Under the pieces are notes generated by a model. It searched no databases. It saw only the letters and a program-made list of their open reading frames with translations, and was not told where the DNA came from. A stretch of 64,000 bases of DNA. Origin: Nematostella vectensis (Eukaryota > Cnidaria > Anthozoa > Actiniaria > Edwardsiidae). Shown here piece by piece: positions 44,509-56,955 of this stretch (within the stretch, counting starts at the first letter, position 1; each line of letters opens with the position of its first letter). Location of the stretch: positions 4,581,747-4,645,746 of the forward strand of contig NC_064044.1 of assembly GCF_932526225.1 (NCBI RefSeq). The letters are read 5' to 3'. The position numbers and the translations under genes were made by a program.

Positions 44509-45308
44509 GTCTTAACTATGTGTCGTCTTCGTGTTTTTTTGAATGAGTGACTCACATGATGGAATACATCTTCTTTAGAAAGGAGGGTACCATGCTGAGA
44601 TGGTAGAATTATCCTTTGGGGAAACAAAATGGGGAAAATACAGCATGATAATTGTGATCGCAAATTTCATTTTCTGTTCAAGGTGTTGTGCGAAACATTT
44701 TAGGGATTTTTAAAAATAATATATATTGAAACTTAACGCACAACTACAACGAGGTTGCTGAACAAACATACATTTTTCTTCCATCAGTCCATACCTAAAT
44801 ATTGACTCCTACCTTTTACTGATTAAAAGCTAACACCATCTGTCGAAGCCTGAGCATGCGCATGGACTATCGTAATTTCTATTATTACTTCTACGTCGAT
44901 CATTCTTAAATATTTTACCTTCAACGTCTTATTCTTAACCCTTCCTTTATACTCCAGTCGGCAGAATCTTAGACTCCTATTTCATAATTGTTGAGTCAAA
45001 TTCGGAACTCTTTTTTGGTAACATAACCCATGTATATTAATGTCCCTGAATAAATAGAGACAAGTACTGTATAAGGAAACACTTGTAATCATTATTTCAC
45101 CCATTCTACGCTAAATGTACACATTGGGAGGTGGAAAATTGGGGAAAAGTCATAACCAGCTTTTTAAATGTTTATGTGATTCACATGATGGAAGAATGAC
45201 ACATGATGGAATGCATCTTCTTTTGAGAGGAGTAGAATCAAAAAGCCCAAACTGTCGCGATCTCTTACCAGAACAATAAATACAATACACCAAAAACTGG
45301 AAATCGAC
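44509..45308. other. 5' flank of locus D and block spacer, no gene
   Basis: It matches 22903-23945 and 29695-30494, without the inverted-repeat element found at 23427. It contains the TGACTCA site near 44551. Confidence 0.5.
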
Positions 45309-45350
45309 TCTGCCAAATTTTCGTTTTTAATAAGACTTCTTCAGGGCAGA
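45309..45350 (-). ncRNA. Hammerhead-like fold with CUGAAGA core (D-E spacer)
   Basis: Same as 30495-30536 but with AAAAC in place of AAGAC, which weakens stem II. The 6-bp stem I is kept. A 52-bp palindrome follows at 45349-45400. Confidence 0.3.
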
Positions 45351-45430
45351 CTGAAGAAGGTGAATCGTAACAAGCTTGTTACGATTCACCTTCTTCAGTC
45401 TTAGACTCCAATTTCCAGTTATATATATAC

Positions 45431-46744
45431 TTCGCCTCCAACTATGACGAAATCACCCCTGATGAAAAAGAGATCATAACCCACTCCAAGAGCTCCTTCC
45501 TGGTCCACAACCAAACACCCTGGCAGAAGAAAGGCAACACGATATTTGATGCTACGATGGGGAGCTTCGATGGCGCAGAAACCTGTGAACTTGTAGGCAA
45601 CTTTCTTCTCTCCCAACTTCAGGACCTCAATATGAACGTAGGACTCTACCGCGACGACGGACTAGCCATCACCAACGCCACACCCAGAGCCACCGAAAAC
45701 CTAAAAAAGGAACTATGCCGCATCTTCAACAACAACGGACTCCGAATCACCATTGAGGCAAACAAACAAGTTGTCAATTTCCTAGACGTCACCCTCGACC
45801 TAAAACGTAATGCACACCAGCCTTATACAAAGCCGAACTCCTCGCTACAATATGTCCACCGTGAGAGCAACCACCCGCCCTCCATCACCAAGAACATCCC
45901 TGCTGGTATCAACAGACGCCTATCTGCCCTATCTTCAGACCAAGCCTCCTTTGACCAGACCGCGCCACCTTACCAGAAAGCACTCGACGATAGCGGATAC
46001 AACTACACGCTACGCTACGAACCCAACACCGTAACCAACCGTAAAACCCGCAAACGCAAAAACATCCTATGGTACAACCCGCCCTTCAGCAAGAACACCA
46101 GCACCAACATCGGCCACAGATTCCTCACCCTGATAGACAAGCACTTCCCGAAAGACAACCACCTCCGTAAAATCTTCAACAGAAACACCATCAAAATCAG
46201 TTACAGCTGCATGAACAACACCAAACAGATCATCGACAACCACAACAAGCGCATCATCACCGCATCGTCGGCTACCGAGATTGCCAGCTCCGCCCCTACC
46301 ACTACCAACAACAAGACATGCAACTGCCGACAGAAAGACACCTGCCCTCTAGACGGAAACTGCCTACAGACATCTGTTATCTACCAAGCTACCGTAACTC
46401 GAAAAGACAACAACACCTCGGAAACATACGTCGGGCTCACTGAAAACAGCTTCAAGACCAGGTACAGAAACCACACCGCATCATTCCGACACGCCAAACA
46501 CAGAAACTCCACCGAACTCAGCAAACACGTCTGGGCTCTCAAGGACAGCATGATTGAGTACTTTATTTCATGGCGCATTCTTTCTTCCCACTCCGCCTAC
46601 AACAGTACCACTAAGCGTTGCAACCTCTGCCTCAAGGAAAAGCTGACGATCATCTGCCAACCCAAACTATCAACTCTAAATAAACGCAATGAACTCGTGT
46701 CCTCGTGCCGCCACAGAAACAAAGCCCTGCTACGAAACAATTAG
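45431..46744 (+). CDS. Penelope-like retroelement: 3' part of RT and GIY-YIG endonuclease (5' truncated)
   Basis: The frame is open from 45431 to the TAG/TAA-bounded end at 46742-46744. The RT part has GNTIFDATMGSFDGAE, GNFLLSQL and the catalytic YRDD box (GLYRDDGLAI, about 45640-45670), then NFLDVTLDL. The endonuclease part has a cysteine motif CNCRQKDTC, CPLDGNC, and the GIY-YIG core VIYQA, ETYVGLTENSFKTRYRNH and LSKHVWALKD. This order (RT, CCHH-type zinc motif, GIY-YIG) is typical of endonuclease-bearing Penelope-like elements. The 5' half including the first RT motifs is missing, so this is a truncated copy. There is no internal stop. Confidence 0.85.
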   Translation, partial: FASNYDEITPDEKEIITHSKSSFLVHNQTPWQKKGNTIFDATMGSFDGAETCELVGNFLLSQLQDLNMNVGLYRDDGLAITNATPRATENLKKELCRIFNNNGLRITIEANKQVVNFLDVTLDLKRNAHQPYTKPNSSLQYVHRESNHPPSITKNIPAGINRRLSALSSDQASFDQTAPPYQKALDDSGYNYTLRYEPNTVTNRKTRKRKNILWYNPPFSKNTSTNIGHRFLTLIDKHFPKDNHLRKIFNRNTIKISYSCMNNTKQIIDNHNKRIITASSATEIASSAPTTTNNKTCNCRQKDTCPLDGNCLQTSVIYQATVTRKDNNTSETYVGLTENSFKTRYRNHTASFRHAKHRNSTELSKHVWALKDSMIEYFISWRILSSHSAYNSTTKRCNLCLKEKLTIICQPKLSTLNKRNELVSSCRHRNKALLRNN

Positions 46745-46938
46745 AACTGTTAATCCCGTCACCGTTAAATTTTCGCGCTATCAATTTTTCACACGTTCCG
46801 CACTGTTAGCTTTCGCCCCGCATATTTAATGTAACTCGCTATTGTTCCTCTTACCGCCTTAGCTAAACTATCAGTCTATTATTATGTAAATTTCAATGTT
46901 AATAGTATATATACGATGGTAGGAATATTCTCATTAAA

Positions 46939-46979
46939 TCCCCTGATGAGTGGGCAACCACGAAACAGACCTGTAGGGA
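46939..46979 (+). ncRNA. Hammerhead ribozyme motif, copy 2 (3' of the Penelope ORF)
   Basis: CTGATGA at 46943-46949, stem II GTGG-GCAA-CCAC, GAAA at 46962-46965, stem III ACA/TGT and the cleavage dinucleotide UA at 46974-46975. Stem I is UCCC/GGGA. It lies about 195 bp after the ORF stop, as expected for the terminal repeats of Penelope-like elements. Confidence 0.85.
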
Positions 46980-47182
46980 AACCTATGTAGTTTGTATTTT
47001 TCTCAAACCAACACTATATATTATATATATATAAACTTGAGTGAAAATTCCCGTCAGCCAACAGCCAGTCTATCTAAAAGGATGCAAGATACCAGGGCTC
47101 AGTAGCGAAAATATAAATATAGTAGTGTGAAGAAAGATGCTACGATTCCCAACTTTTAGACATTATTAAAAATTTACTAAAC

Positions 47183-47207
47183 GTTTCGGCCCTTCGGCCT
47201 TCTTCAG
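47183..47207 (-). ncRNA. Hammerhead-like core with GGCC stem (D-E spacer)
   Basis: Same as 24221-24245. Off-consensus and no clear stem I. Confidence 0.25.
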
Positions 47208-47545
47208 TATGAAATAAGTTAAAAAGCTAAAAAATACAATGGGCTAAAAACTACATCCTTATATACTTACAACTTGTAAATTCTTTAAATATAGTGTACT
47301 TAAATTACATCATTTTAGCGGCGATTACAAATTGTTGATTAAGCTATGTGCTATGTGTTTCAATAACCTGAAGAAGTCTTATTAAGGAAGAAAATTTGGC
47401 AGAGTCGATTTCCAGTTTTTGGTGTATTGATTTCTTTTGAGAGGAGGGTACCGTGCTGAGATGGTACAATTATCGTTTTGTGAAATGGGAATAATACAGC
47501 AGAAGCCGCGCCCGGCGGGTGGGTAAAATATATATATATATAAAA

Positions 47546-47586
47546 TCCCCTGATGAGTGGGCAACCACGAAACAGACCTGTAGGGA
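47546..47586 (+). ncRNA. Hammerhead ribozyme motif, copy 3
   Basis: Identical in its core to 46939-46979 and followed by the same downstream string (AACCTATGTAGTTTGTATTT). It has no Penelope ORF attached, so it is a solo terminal fragment between two AT microsatellites. Confidence 0.8.
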
Positions 47587-47806
47587 AACCTATGTAGTTT
47601 GTATTTTTCTCAAACCAACACAATATATATATATATATCAATCCTTTATTGTTTTGCCGGATATAGCAAAGCCACATCGCGCAGGGGGTGACCGAAGCCT
47701 CGCCCGGCGCGATCGTCCAAACCGCCAGACAACAAGGAGTGGCATTAAGGACCCTTCGTAATTTCGAACTAAGTGATTCATGAGTAATTGGTGCACTAGC
47801 GCCCTT

Positions 47807-48489
47807 GGAAGACTGTAGGAATGCAGGCGAGGATGGTGGGGCCGGATAGCAACGTAAGTGGCGCTCATAGGCCTGGACTGGGCACAGTGGACGACCCGCT
47901 GTGAGACGAACAACAGGAATTAGTAAACGGCGCTGTTTAAACTGGATGGTTTTGGACCAACGCACACAAATAACCATTCTCCACGCGCGAATAGAAATAT
48001 CTGACCGTAACAAATTGCTCGAGGGATCATACGATTTTGTAGACTTTGGAACGAGGTTTGATTTACGGAAAAAGGTGTGAAATCCGACAAGGATAGCAGT
48101 CAAGAAACCGGAATCCGCATCGTCAGACAGTAGGGGGTGAATGCGATGGAGTAAATCCGGTGTAATCGGCAATTTCTGCTCACGTGCGTCGCCCAAAATG
48201 CGACGCAGGCCACGAGTAATAAGTTTAATGGCGATGAGTTCTTGAAAGGTTACGGGGTAACCAAAATGTCGATAAAGGATATTGATTGCAGACAAATAGT
48301 TAGTAATAGTAGAATATTTGCAGTAAGTAGACAGATGAATAAGAAACCTGGCAATCTTTCAATGTTGAGCGGGAATAGGTACCAATCCGTATGCTGAACA
48401 AAATCGTAGGTAGACACGCCACTGAGATCGTCGTGTGCCTAACGTAGAGGCCGGTAAGGTATTTTCGAGTTTTACTGAAGCCGCGAAGG
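47807..48489 (-). pseudogene. Tyrosine recombinase relic, copy 3 (longest open frame)
   Basis: The core-binding region is in frame here: NYLSAINILYRHFGYPVTFQ then GLRRILGDAREQKLPITPD, FFRKSNLVPKS, RWSKTIQFKQRR, LCPVQAYERHL and PITHESL. It ends at RRVLNAT, before the expected HxxR and Tyr. An upstream part in other frames reads ARFLIHLSTYCKYS. Non-functional. Confidence 0.68.
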
Positions 48490-48899
48490 CATGGGATCCT
48501 AAATATTTACTACGTTACCACAAACTATTTATAGTTACTACGAAATATTTCGTAGTAACATTTAGTAATATTCAAGCACTAGAAACTCTTTACCACGAGT
48601 ATCTTCTTTTACTTGTGATTCCTTACTATAATATTGGCATATTCTTCTCTTATTATATTATGCTAACTGTCCGCTTTAGTTTCCTAATTATGACTGCAAA
48701 ATGCATGTAAAAATAATTTATCATACTTTTTAAAAATTTCCTGATATAATTTTTATACGAAGGACCCCCTTCAAGTATCTATCGACCCTTCTATGTAGTA
48801 GCTACGCCTTCTGGAAAATCGCATAATGTAAAACCCCCTGGGACTTGTTTTTTTTTCGTTTAGCTAAGAGTTTTAAGAAAGAAAGGATACACCACAACA

Positions 48900-49448
48900 C
48901 CGAAAAACCATGCACCCGGGATACACAAACACAGGGAGACCATGCAGATGGGATACACCCACACAGGAAGACCATGCAGATGGGATACGCCCAGACAGGG
49001 GGACCATGCATATGGGATACACCAAGACAGGGAAACCGTGTAGATGGAATACAACCAGACAGGCAGACCATGCAGATAAAATAAACCCAGTCAGGGAGAC
49101 CATGCAGATGGGATACACTCAGACAGGTAGTCCATGCAGATGGGATACACCCAGACAGGAAGACCATGCAGATGGGATACACCCAGACAGGGAGACCATG
49201 CAGATGGGATACACCCACACAGGGAGACCATGCAGATGAGATACGCCCAGACAGGGGGATCATGCATATGGGATACACTCAGACAGGTAGTCCATGCAGA
49301 TGGGATACACCCAGACAGGAAGACCATGCAGATGGGATACACCCAGACAGGGAGACCATGCAGATGGGATACACCCACACAGGGAGACCATGCAGATGAG
49401 ATACCCCAGACAGGAAGACCATGCAGATGAGATAAACCCAGGCAGGGG
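48900..49448. repeat. 32-bp satellite, block E copy
   Basis: About 17 units; longer than the B and C copies because a segment of about five units (49090-49250) is repeated at 49264-49400. Confidence 0.9.
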
Positions 49449-49690
49449 GTGTAATTTTCATAAGGATGATAAGATTTGGGCCATAGCGTACAATTAAAGG
49501 TGTGTGTATGAAACTAGTCCGATAAGTGAAAAACTCTCGTACTAGCGTGGCAAAATGAGGCCAAGCCCCCTTCTTGATACTACTTTCTCGTTTGGTGATG
49601 GGAATGAAAATTTCTAGAGGATATTTTATCATAAATACTTATCAAATGTCCACTCTGTTTGTAGTGATTGTCTTTATTCTCTTTTTATTG

Positions 49691-49897
49691 AAAACTCAAT
49701 CTATCATGTTTGCAGGTGTAAAGATTAACATAGGCCGCAAGGGCCGCAATAAATATTGTGCAAAATGCAAATTGTGGCTTGCATTTTGTTTTGGTCTAAT
49801 GCGTTGCACGTGTGTTAATTTTAAAACGCCTTATTGGACTTCTTTATTTTCATTAGAATATCACATTCTATATTTCGCCCTCAAAAGTACCAAATAG
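49691..49897 (+). other. Conserved spacer ORF next to locus E1
   Basis: Fourth copy of the frame with KYCAKCKLWLAF and RCTCVNFKT. Here the 3' end is slightly shorter. Unknown; may be chance. Confidence 0.25.
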
Positions 49898-50004
49898 AAA
49901 AGCCATCAATATTAAAGGCGTCAATCATTGTTTTTCTAACCCCCTCCACCAAAAAGTGAATTTGCTTAAAATGAAATAGCCCAATGCAAAGGTATCTAAC
50001 TAAG

Positions 50005-52386
50005 TCAAGCTGCACATCCGTAAAACTCCGCTCTCATAGTGATATAGCTATGCCAAGCCTGTACTACAATCCTGACGTAACGCGCCTTGATGACAGGGGA
50101 GAACTCGTTCTTCACCACAGTGGTCTGATCTGAGTTGCCAGGGAACACCTGAAAAAAAGCTCAAAATATAATAGTAACAACAACAATATAAAAGCTTTCT
50201 TCTGTTACCATCAATTTACCTCTCATATTGATAAAGATTCCCCTAATCTACCGTTAGACTGTACTCAACATAACACTGTTTTTACGTTGTCCTACCTTAA
50301 TCACACCATTCTCGTCTTCGTAACTCTGCCACTGATCTCCCGTCAGACTGTAATTCACGGTGTACATATTCACCCATTCTGGAAAGTCGTCGCGTCCCTG
50401 CGTTGCAACATGAGTAACCAATGTTACTCGGCCCAGGTCCACCTGCAGGTACTCGTCTTTTGATTTAATCTTGGCTGCCCGTGCCCCAACGTGTTTCCCG
50501 CCAACAGTCTGGTTATTCAGGCGTCCGTAATAAGGGCTGAATGATGCACTATAATGTGACGAAGCCGTGATACTCGAGTCTGGAATGCTGCCATCTTACA
50601 TTCCCAAAGGGTAAGACTTCTTAGCGCAACCTGACAAGATTCAAGGAGTGGCAAACCGCTGTTATTCTTCTGACTATACTTTATTCACATTAACAGTAAG
50701 TACGTCAACTTTGAACGTGTCGGGTGATATATACTGTAATGTTCTAGGTCGGATGCTAAAACAACGGCAATATTCTCGTAGATCATCTGCTTAATATTAT
50801 CGTACTCTTCTCGCATATATACATAGCTCTCCGGCTCCTCTTCTTCTACCCATAATCCCTTACATCCGTTATGTAAGCCCTTACACTTCACTGATCACGG
50901 TTCCTGACCACAATCCTACATACTGTAAACTTTTCCGCAAACGTGTTTTCTGTCATTTTTATTGGGCAGGATGCAGTATGAACTTGCCTTTAAATTCGTG
51001 TGAGATAAACATTTTGAGGTTAGTTTATAAATGGTTAGTATTGCATAACAGCTTAGGATTAGACATGAAGAAAGAAAATATTATTTTCTTAAAATAGATT
51101 TGTTTGCAAATTTATCCTCGGCTACCTCAAAAATCTATAAGATGTGGGACTGCCTTAAGCGGGTTAATCAACCCTCGTCTTTGCGCCCCCCTGACTGATG
51201 TGTGCATTTCCAACACGCTCTCGATTTGCATACCGCTGTGTGGCGTGAAATTGACAACTACCGCCACCACGACAAAACAACCCGAGATAGTCCCTCACTT
51301 CAAAAAATTCCCCTGCCCCATAAAAGCGCTTCTATGTAGTCTAGTCGATCATAGAAGTTGTCTAAAGGACCGAATTTTATCAGTGACAAATATCTCTAAA
51401 ATTCTACGGTTGATCTGAAATATTGCGTAGAATGTGTTTTTATCAGTTTTGTTGAAAGATCTTCTAAATTGGTAGTGTTATTCGAATTGTTGCAACTTTC
51501 TTTCTTAACATAGCCAGAACCAAATTTGACATAAGTTATTGCACACAATTGGCGGGTCGAAATTCTAAATATATATATCTAACTTTTTTTTCTCTTCCAC
51601 AGATTTTTTTCTAAATTTCACAGAGGCTGTATCACCACATTGAACTGATTCTGGTAGTGTCGTCAAAAAGCTAACGCTCAATTTTGCGTCAGTCTCAAAT
51701 AAGTGAAAAATATGTTGTTTACTTTTTATGTGCTACTACATTATTGTTAATACAAATACAATTTTTGAAAGTGTGCACCCTCCGTACATTGGGTCATCTT
51801 TGGTAAAAAACCTGGAGCAATCGCATAAACATGGACTGTTCTGTGCGAAGTTTAAAATTGATAACGCCCTGTTTATGTTTATTAACGCGCGAGCGACATT
51901 AACCCAAATCCGCTGAATTCAGCTCCGTTCACTTTTGTAACCAACTAGTCCTCTATGTTGCCACATAATGGCTTGCAGAAAAATGTGCTACTGATTTAGA
52001 GACCATTCGGGACATATCTTAACTTGCATTTGGCAGTATTTTAAACTGTAGAATAACGGTAACCAGTTTTCGGTTAACATACCTTTTATATCCGCTCTTA
52101 TATCCGCTCTTATATCCGCGTAAACATAGTCCTTCATTTTTACGAGTTCGCGAGGCAGGTTTACGTGTGTGACCGTCATGCGTTTGCATCTCCCTTTTTT
52201 CATGTCGTAGTTGATGCTGGCGCAGTTTTCTTTGTCGTCATAGCAGAGTTTGTAGCATTCCCAAAGTTCCCCAACATCTGTCTCGTCGTAGGGAGATGCA
52301 AGGAGTGAATGGCCAAACATGGAGTTCCTTGTTGTCTGATTTGCCGATGTGAGAGGGAATACGAAAAGGCAAAGAAAGAGAAACAT
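50005..52386 (-). pseudogene. Locus E1: PAN + F5/8C gene with a nonsense codon
   Basis: Minus-strand exons: exon 1 52386-52083 (MFLFLCLFVFPLTSA leader, PAN, donor GTATGT; ADIR repeated through a 12-bp duplication), exon 2 50890-50735 (open), F5/8C main exon 50640-50296 and terminal exon 50148-50005. In the main exon the codon after YPLGM is TAA (50598-50596) where paralogs have GAA, so translation stops at the start of the F5/8C domain. The remainder of the domain is still recognisable. A product with only the PAN and linker parts is possible. Confidence 0.75.
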
Positions 52387-53466
52387 GTCTTAACTATGTG
52401 TCGTCTTCGTGTTTTTTTGAATGAGTGACTCACATAATGGAATACATCTTCTTTAGAAAGGAGGGTACCGTGCTGAGATGGTACAATTATCCTTTGGGGA
52501 AACAAAATGGGTAAAATACCGTATGATAATGGGTCGCTAATTGCAGCTTTACTTCAAAGAATGGAAACTTGCTGGGAGATAATACAGTTATTCTTTTACG
52601 AGATGACTTTAGTTAATTAAAGAGATAGATGATGGAAATAATATAGTTTGCTTATTATGAGTTCAAAATGCACGTCTTTCTTTTGCGAAAATAATTCATC
52701 ATATTATTTGAAAATTCCCCGTGATAAACCCATTATATGCAGTACACCCTTCAAGTATCTATCGGCCCTTCTATGTGGTAGCTACGCCATATGGAAATCG
52801 CACAATGCAACACCCCCTGGGACTTGTTTTTAGATGTATCTAAGAATTTCAAATGTTTCAAATATTATTTTCCGTTTTATTTCATCATTAATTATTTTTG
52901 TCCATTTTTTTATTACTTTCTACTCACCTACGAGTCGTATCAAAAGAAGTCTTTATCTTATTTCAAGGTTTTCAAGGTTGATTTTGACATACTAGATGGT
53001 GCAAAATGATTTCAACCCGATATCTGATAATTTAGGCAATATTTGAAAGAATATCTAGACATCGTTAAATACGTCACAGACAGCTCAAAATAGCCCAGTC
53101 TGAATAGGGTTAACAACAGCTTTGAGAGAGCAAAATTTACCCACCCTCCCCCCAAATAACCGAGGTAAAAAAATTCAAGCGCTTTTGTGAAAGTCAAAAG
53201 AGACCAAAACATGAAAAATTCACTACTTTTTAGATTTTAGGAAACCTATGTGTAGAAAAAGATTGCCATGGTAACATGGAGAGTCTCCTCGACATGTCAA
53301 TGGCATTAAAATTCCGCAGATAGATTTTAGGGAACGTCACCAAGTTTTAATCTCTTAGCTGCTATGGTTCAGAAGTTATAGCAATTTTACAGAAGGGGGG
53401 GCTTAAAGAGCCCCCCCCCTCTGTCTGAAAAGGGTTAAAATGGAATAGTCCAGTGCAAGAAGTTGT

Positions 53467-56400
53467 CCAATACTGTCCGGTCGTCGACCATCGGATTCCG
53501 GTCGTCGACCATCGGATTCCGGTCGTCGACCATCGGATTCCGGTCGTCGACCATCGGATTCCGGTGGTGAACTGACTTAGACTTATTAATTAAGTCTTCT
53601 TAAACAAACCTCACTTATAGCGGGGCTTCCTGTGGTATTTTCTAAGTACGTACATGTATTTGCACAACCTGCAGTGTTTCATTGGTGACTGGGCAACTAA
53701 GCCTTGTTTCTACCGTAGTTTTCTGTGGGTCTTCGTTACTCTGTGTTATTAGTTGCGGCTCCCTGTGGTACTATCTTCATTTGGGGGAGGGGGAGGGGGG
53801 CCCTACCATAACTGTTAAAACACGAGGCAACATACCAGTATTGTGTTCTTTTGTGTTTCCAGTACTCGCGAAAGAGCACGGTTTAAAAAGGCATTCTTAA
53901 AAAACGATGTAAAACACCAATACTATTGTATTTCGTCGGTTAGCATACTAATATTGTGTTATCTTTGTCGTTCAAATACTAGCGAATGAAAACAGGGTGA
54001 CTTTTTGTCTCCGCATGCGCATCACATCCCATGTCTAGGGCCGAGTAGTGAGATTCCACGCACGATGTTTACAAATATGTTGAACTTTTGGACCTCAATT
54101 ATTTGCTTTACGCAAGCAGGAAGGCCTTTTTTCAGAGGATGTCTATGTCAGTATGCTATTGCAAGGTATCTATAGAGTTCATTTAGCAGTTCGGCTTTTT
54201 TATGTTGCATTTCTCAACTTTTGAATCTCTGGGATATGCAAATAAATCAGGTGAAAGAGCAATGAACGGAATATTACATATGTGAATTATACAATCTTGA
54301 AGGTAGAAACCAAAGAATTTATAAAACATACGCTATTTCGTGATGTAAAAGGTTTGTTATTATCTTAAACTGTTGAAATCTAGCTTAAATTCGCGGAGCT
54401 AGTGTAACAACGACAGTAGACTGTAATGGGGGCGGTACAGGTACCGGGTTTTACTTCGCTGTTACAGACTGAAGGTTTACAAGATCTGACTGCGGCTTCT
54501 ACCGCACCCCTTTTTATATGGTCCTACAACGGCGCCCTTGGGTAATCCGACGCTGACAACCATGGAAAGCTTTTATCTCTGTTTAGATAAAGACCTCAGC
54601 CAATTAGCGTCCGAGGAACGAACTCCCCCCCCCATGAGTATGTCGGTTTGTTACCCTTGGGCTACCGTGACTTACGTAATGTTCACATGTTGCTACTAAC
54701 TACGGTTGTCACACACTAAATGCTAGCTGTGCTAGTGCGCATGGCAAGATACACACATGAATATGATGATTGACAAGATTTCAATCATTTTTGCGCACGA
54801 AATCTGAAACCGTACTAAATGCTAATTTTGCCGAGGGCCAGGTCTGAATCCTACACAGGGCAAACCCTAACTAACCTAACTTTTCTTCCTTCGTTAAGAG
54901 AAATTGACGACCAAATTCCGATTGTCAAATACCCCTGGAAAAGGGACGCGCCACTCCTTCTTTTCCACTGGGTCAAGGGTCACCTTTTTTTTCGCTATCC
55001 TATTTCATAGGAACGGCTAAAGTTGCTTTGTTTGTATAACTTGCTTAACAAACAGAACGCCTTTTAGTTGAATAAACAAAACATATTTGTAACGGTCCTT
55101 AACTTCAGGAAGGTCGGTGTTTAATTAAAGTAAGATATTTAGTTTTCAAAGATGACGTTAATCTATATTTCGTTATTTTCCTCCGTGACACTAGACTTCG
55201 GTGAAATAGTGGGCCATGTAGAAGCTATCGGAAGATTTCACCACATTGGATTGGTTAGGATTGATGCAACACAGACGAAGGGAATACAATAGAACAATGA
55301 GGGTAATCTAGCCAATCATGTTAGGCCTTACGAGCGGACTTCTACACTTCTGGAAATAGTCACAAATTTGTGAAATTGCCAAAAATTACAATTATTGAAA
55401 CCAAATTACCAAAACATACAGGCTTTGTACCACACTATTCCAACTCTAGGTGTGTTCCATGAACATTAGCTTAGATGGGTAGCACGATTAATTTATTTTG
55501 AAAATTGGGGAATACGACGAAATAAGTAGAATTATTAAACCACTTAGAGCTTCAGGGCTCAGTACTACGCATACTGTGTTGTACATTATGACATTTGGTT
55601 AATAAAATTTGTGACTGAAAAACAAATCTTGTTCAAGTTTTAGTATTTGGCTAGTGAATGAACAAGAGATCGGAATTTGTAGGAATTGATTTCGATAGTA
55701 TTCAAATAAATGTTGATTCACTGTGTTTGCAATAAATAAATCACAGGAATCTATCGCGTTTATTTGGTCTGCGCATTACACAGAGCGTGTACCACAGGTT
55801 CTTCCCTTGTAACATAAATACTGATATGTATACTGTATACATCCTAGCATATATAACAAAATTGGATATCCAGCAGATTTTGGAAGAAATATCCAATGTT
55901 CTTTGAAATGGCCATATTACAAATTTAAGCAATTTGAGCGTCTAAAACTGTCATATATATGTTAAAAACATCCTAACGTAGTTTATTTGCAGCTCTTGAC
56001 ATTTCCCTGTAAATTTGGCTGCAATCGGTGTAAAATTCTTTGAATATTTGAAATTCTTTGAGAAATAATGCTATTTAAAAAACAAAGTTATTTAGAGAGT
56101 AAGATTTGGAATGTATACAAAAATGCTTCAGTGATTCCCGGACAATAGTGAATTACGAACAACAATGGCGCGTTATTTTGAGCCCGTGTTACAAGTGGCC
56201 AGCCCAAGCGCATGCTCCTGCAAAAAGTCACCCGGAGTCCGATGGATTCCGGTCGGCGGATGGATGCATCGGACGACCAGAATACCACATGTCTTAGGCC
56301 AGAAGAGGCGAATATTATATGCAAAATAATGCCGATAATCATATGCAAAACCAATAAGCGCCTCCATCGCCGGGCTACGTAGACCCCTTCCCCAACGAAA

Positions 56401-56638
56401 AAAGCACACAGGGAACCCGGTGTGCAGATGGAGCCGCAATAAAATATCACAGGAAGCCCCATTGGGATTATCAATCCCGTTATCAGGATAAAACCGAGTC
56501 AGGATAAAATACCACAGGAAGCCCCGTTATAAGTGAGGTTTGAGTAAAAGAACTAAAAACCTTAAGCCTAAGTCAGTTCACCACCGGAATCCGATGGTTG
56601 ACGACCGGAGTCCATCGGAATGCAGTTGACAGTATTGG
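53467..56638. mobile_element. 3.2-kb TIR element, copy 2 (E1-E2 spacer)
   Basis: The ends match copy 1 (CCAATACTGTCCGGTCGTCG at left, GACAGTATTGG at right). It has four 21-bp units (53479-53562) and lacks the 127-bp internal duplication. No transposase was recognised. The position relative to the following F5/8C terminal exon is the same as in the C-D spacer, so both copies come from one insertion that was later duplicated. Confidence 0.75.
53479..53562. repeat. 21-bp minisatellite, four copies
   Basis: Same unit as 37130-37234, one copy fewer. Confidence 0.93.
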
Positions 56639-56955
56639 AAATGTGTGCAATCCAAAGAGGTCTAACTAAGTTAAGCTGCACATCCGTAAAACTCCGCTCT
56701 CATAGTGATATAGCTATACCAAGCCTGTACTACAATCCTGACGTAACGCGCTTTGATGGCAGGGGAGAACTCGTTCTTCACCACAGTGGTCTGATCTGAG
56801 TTGCCAGGGAAAATCTTAAAAAAAAGAAGCTCAAAATGTAATAGTAACAACAACAATATAAAAGCTTTCTTCTGTTAACATCAGTTTACCTCACATATTG
56901 ATAAAGATTCTTCCACTAATCTCCCCCCAGACTGTACTAAACATAACACTATTTT

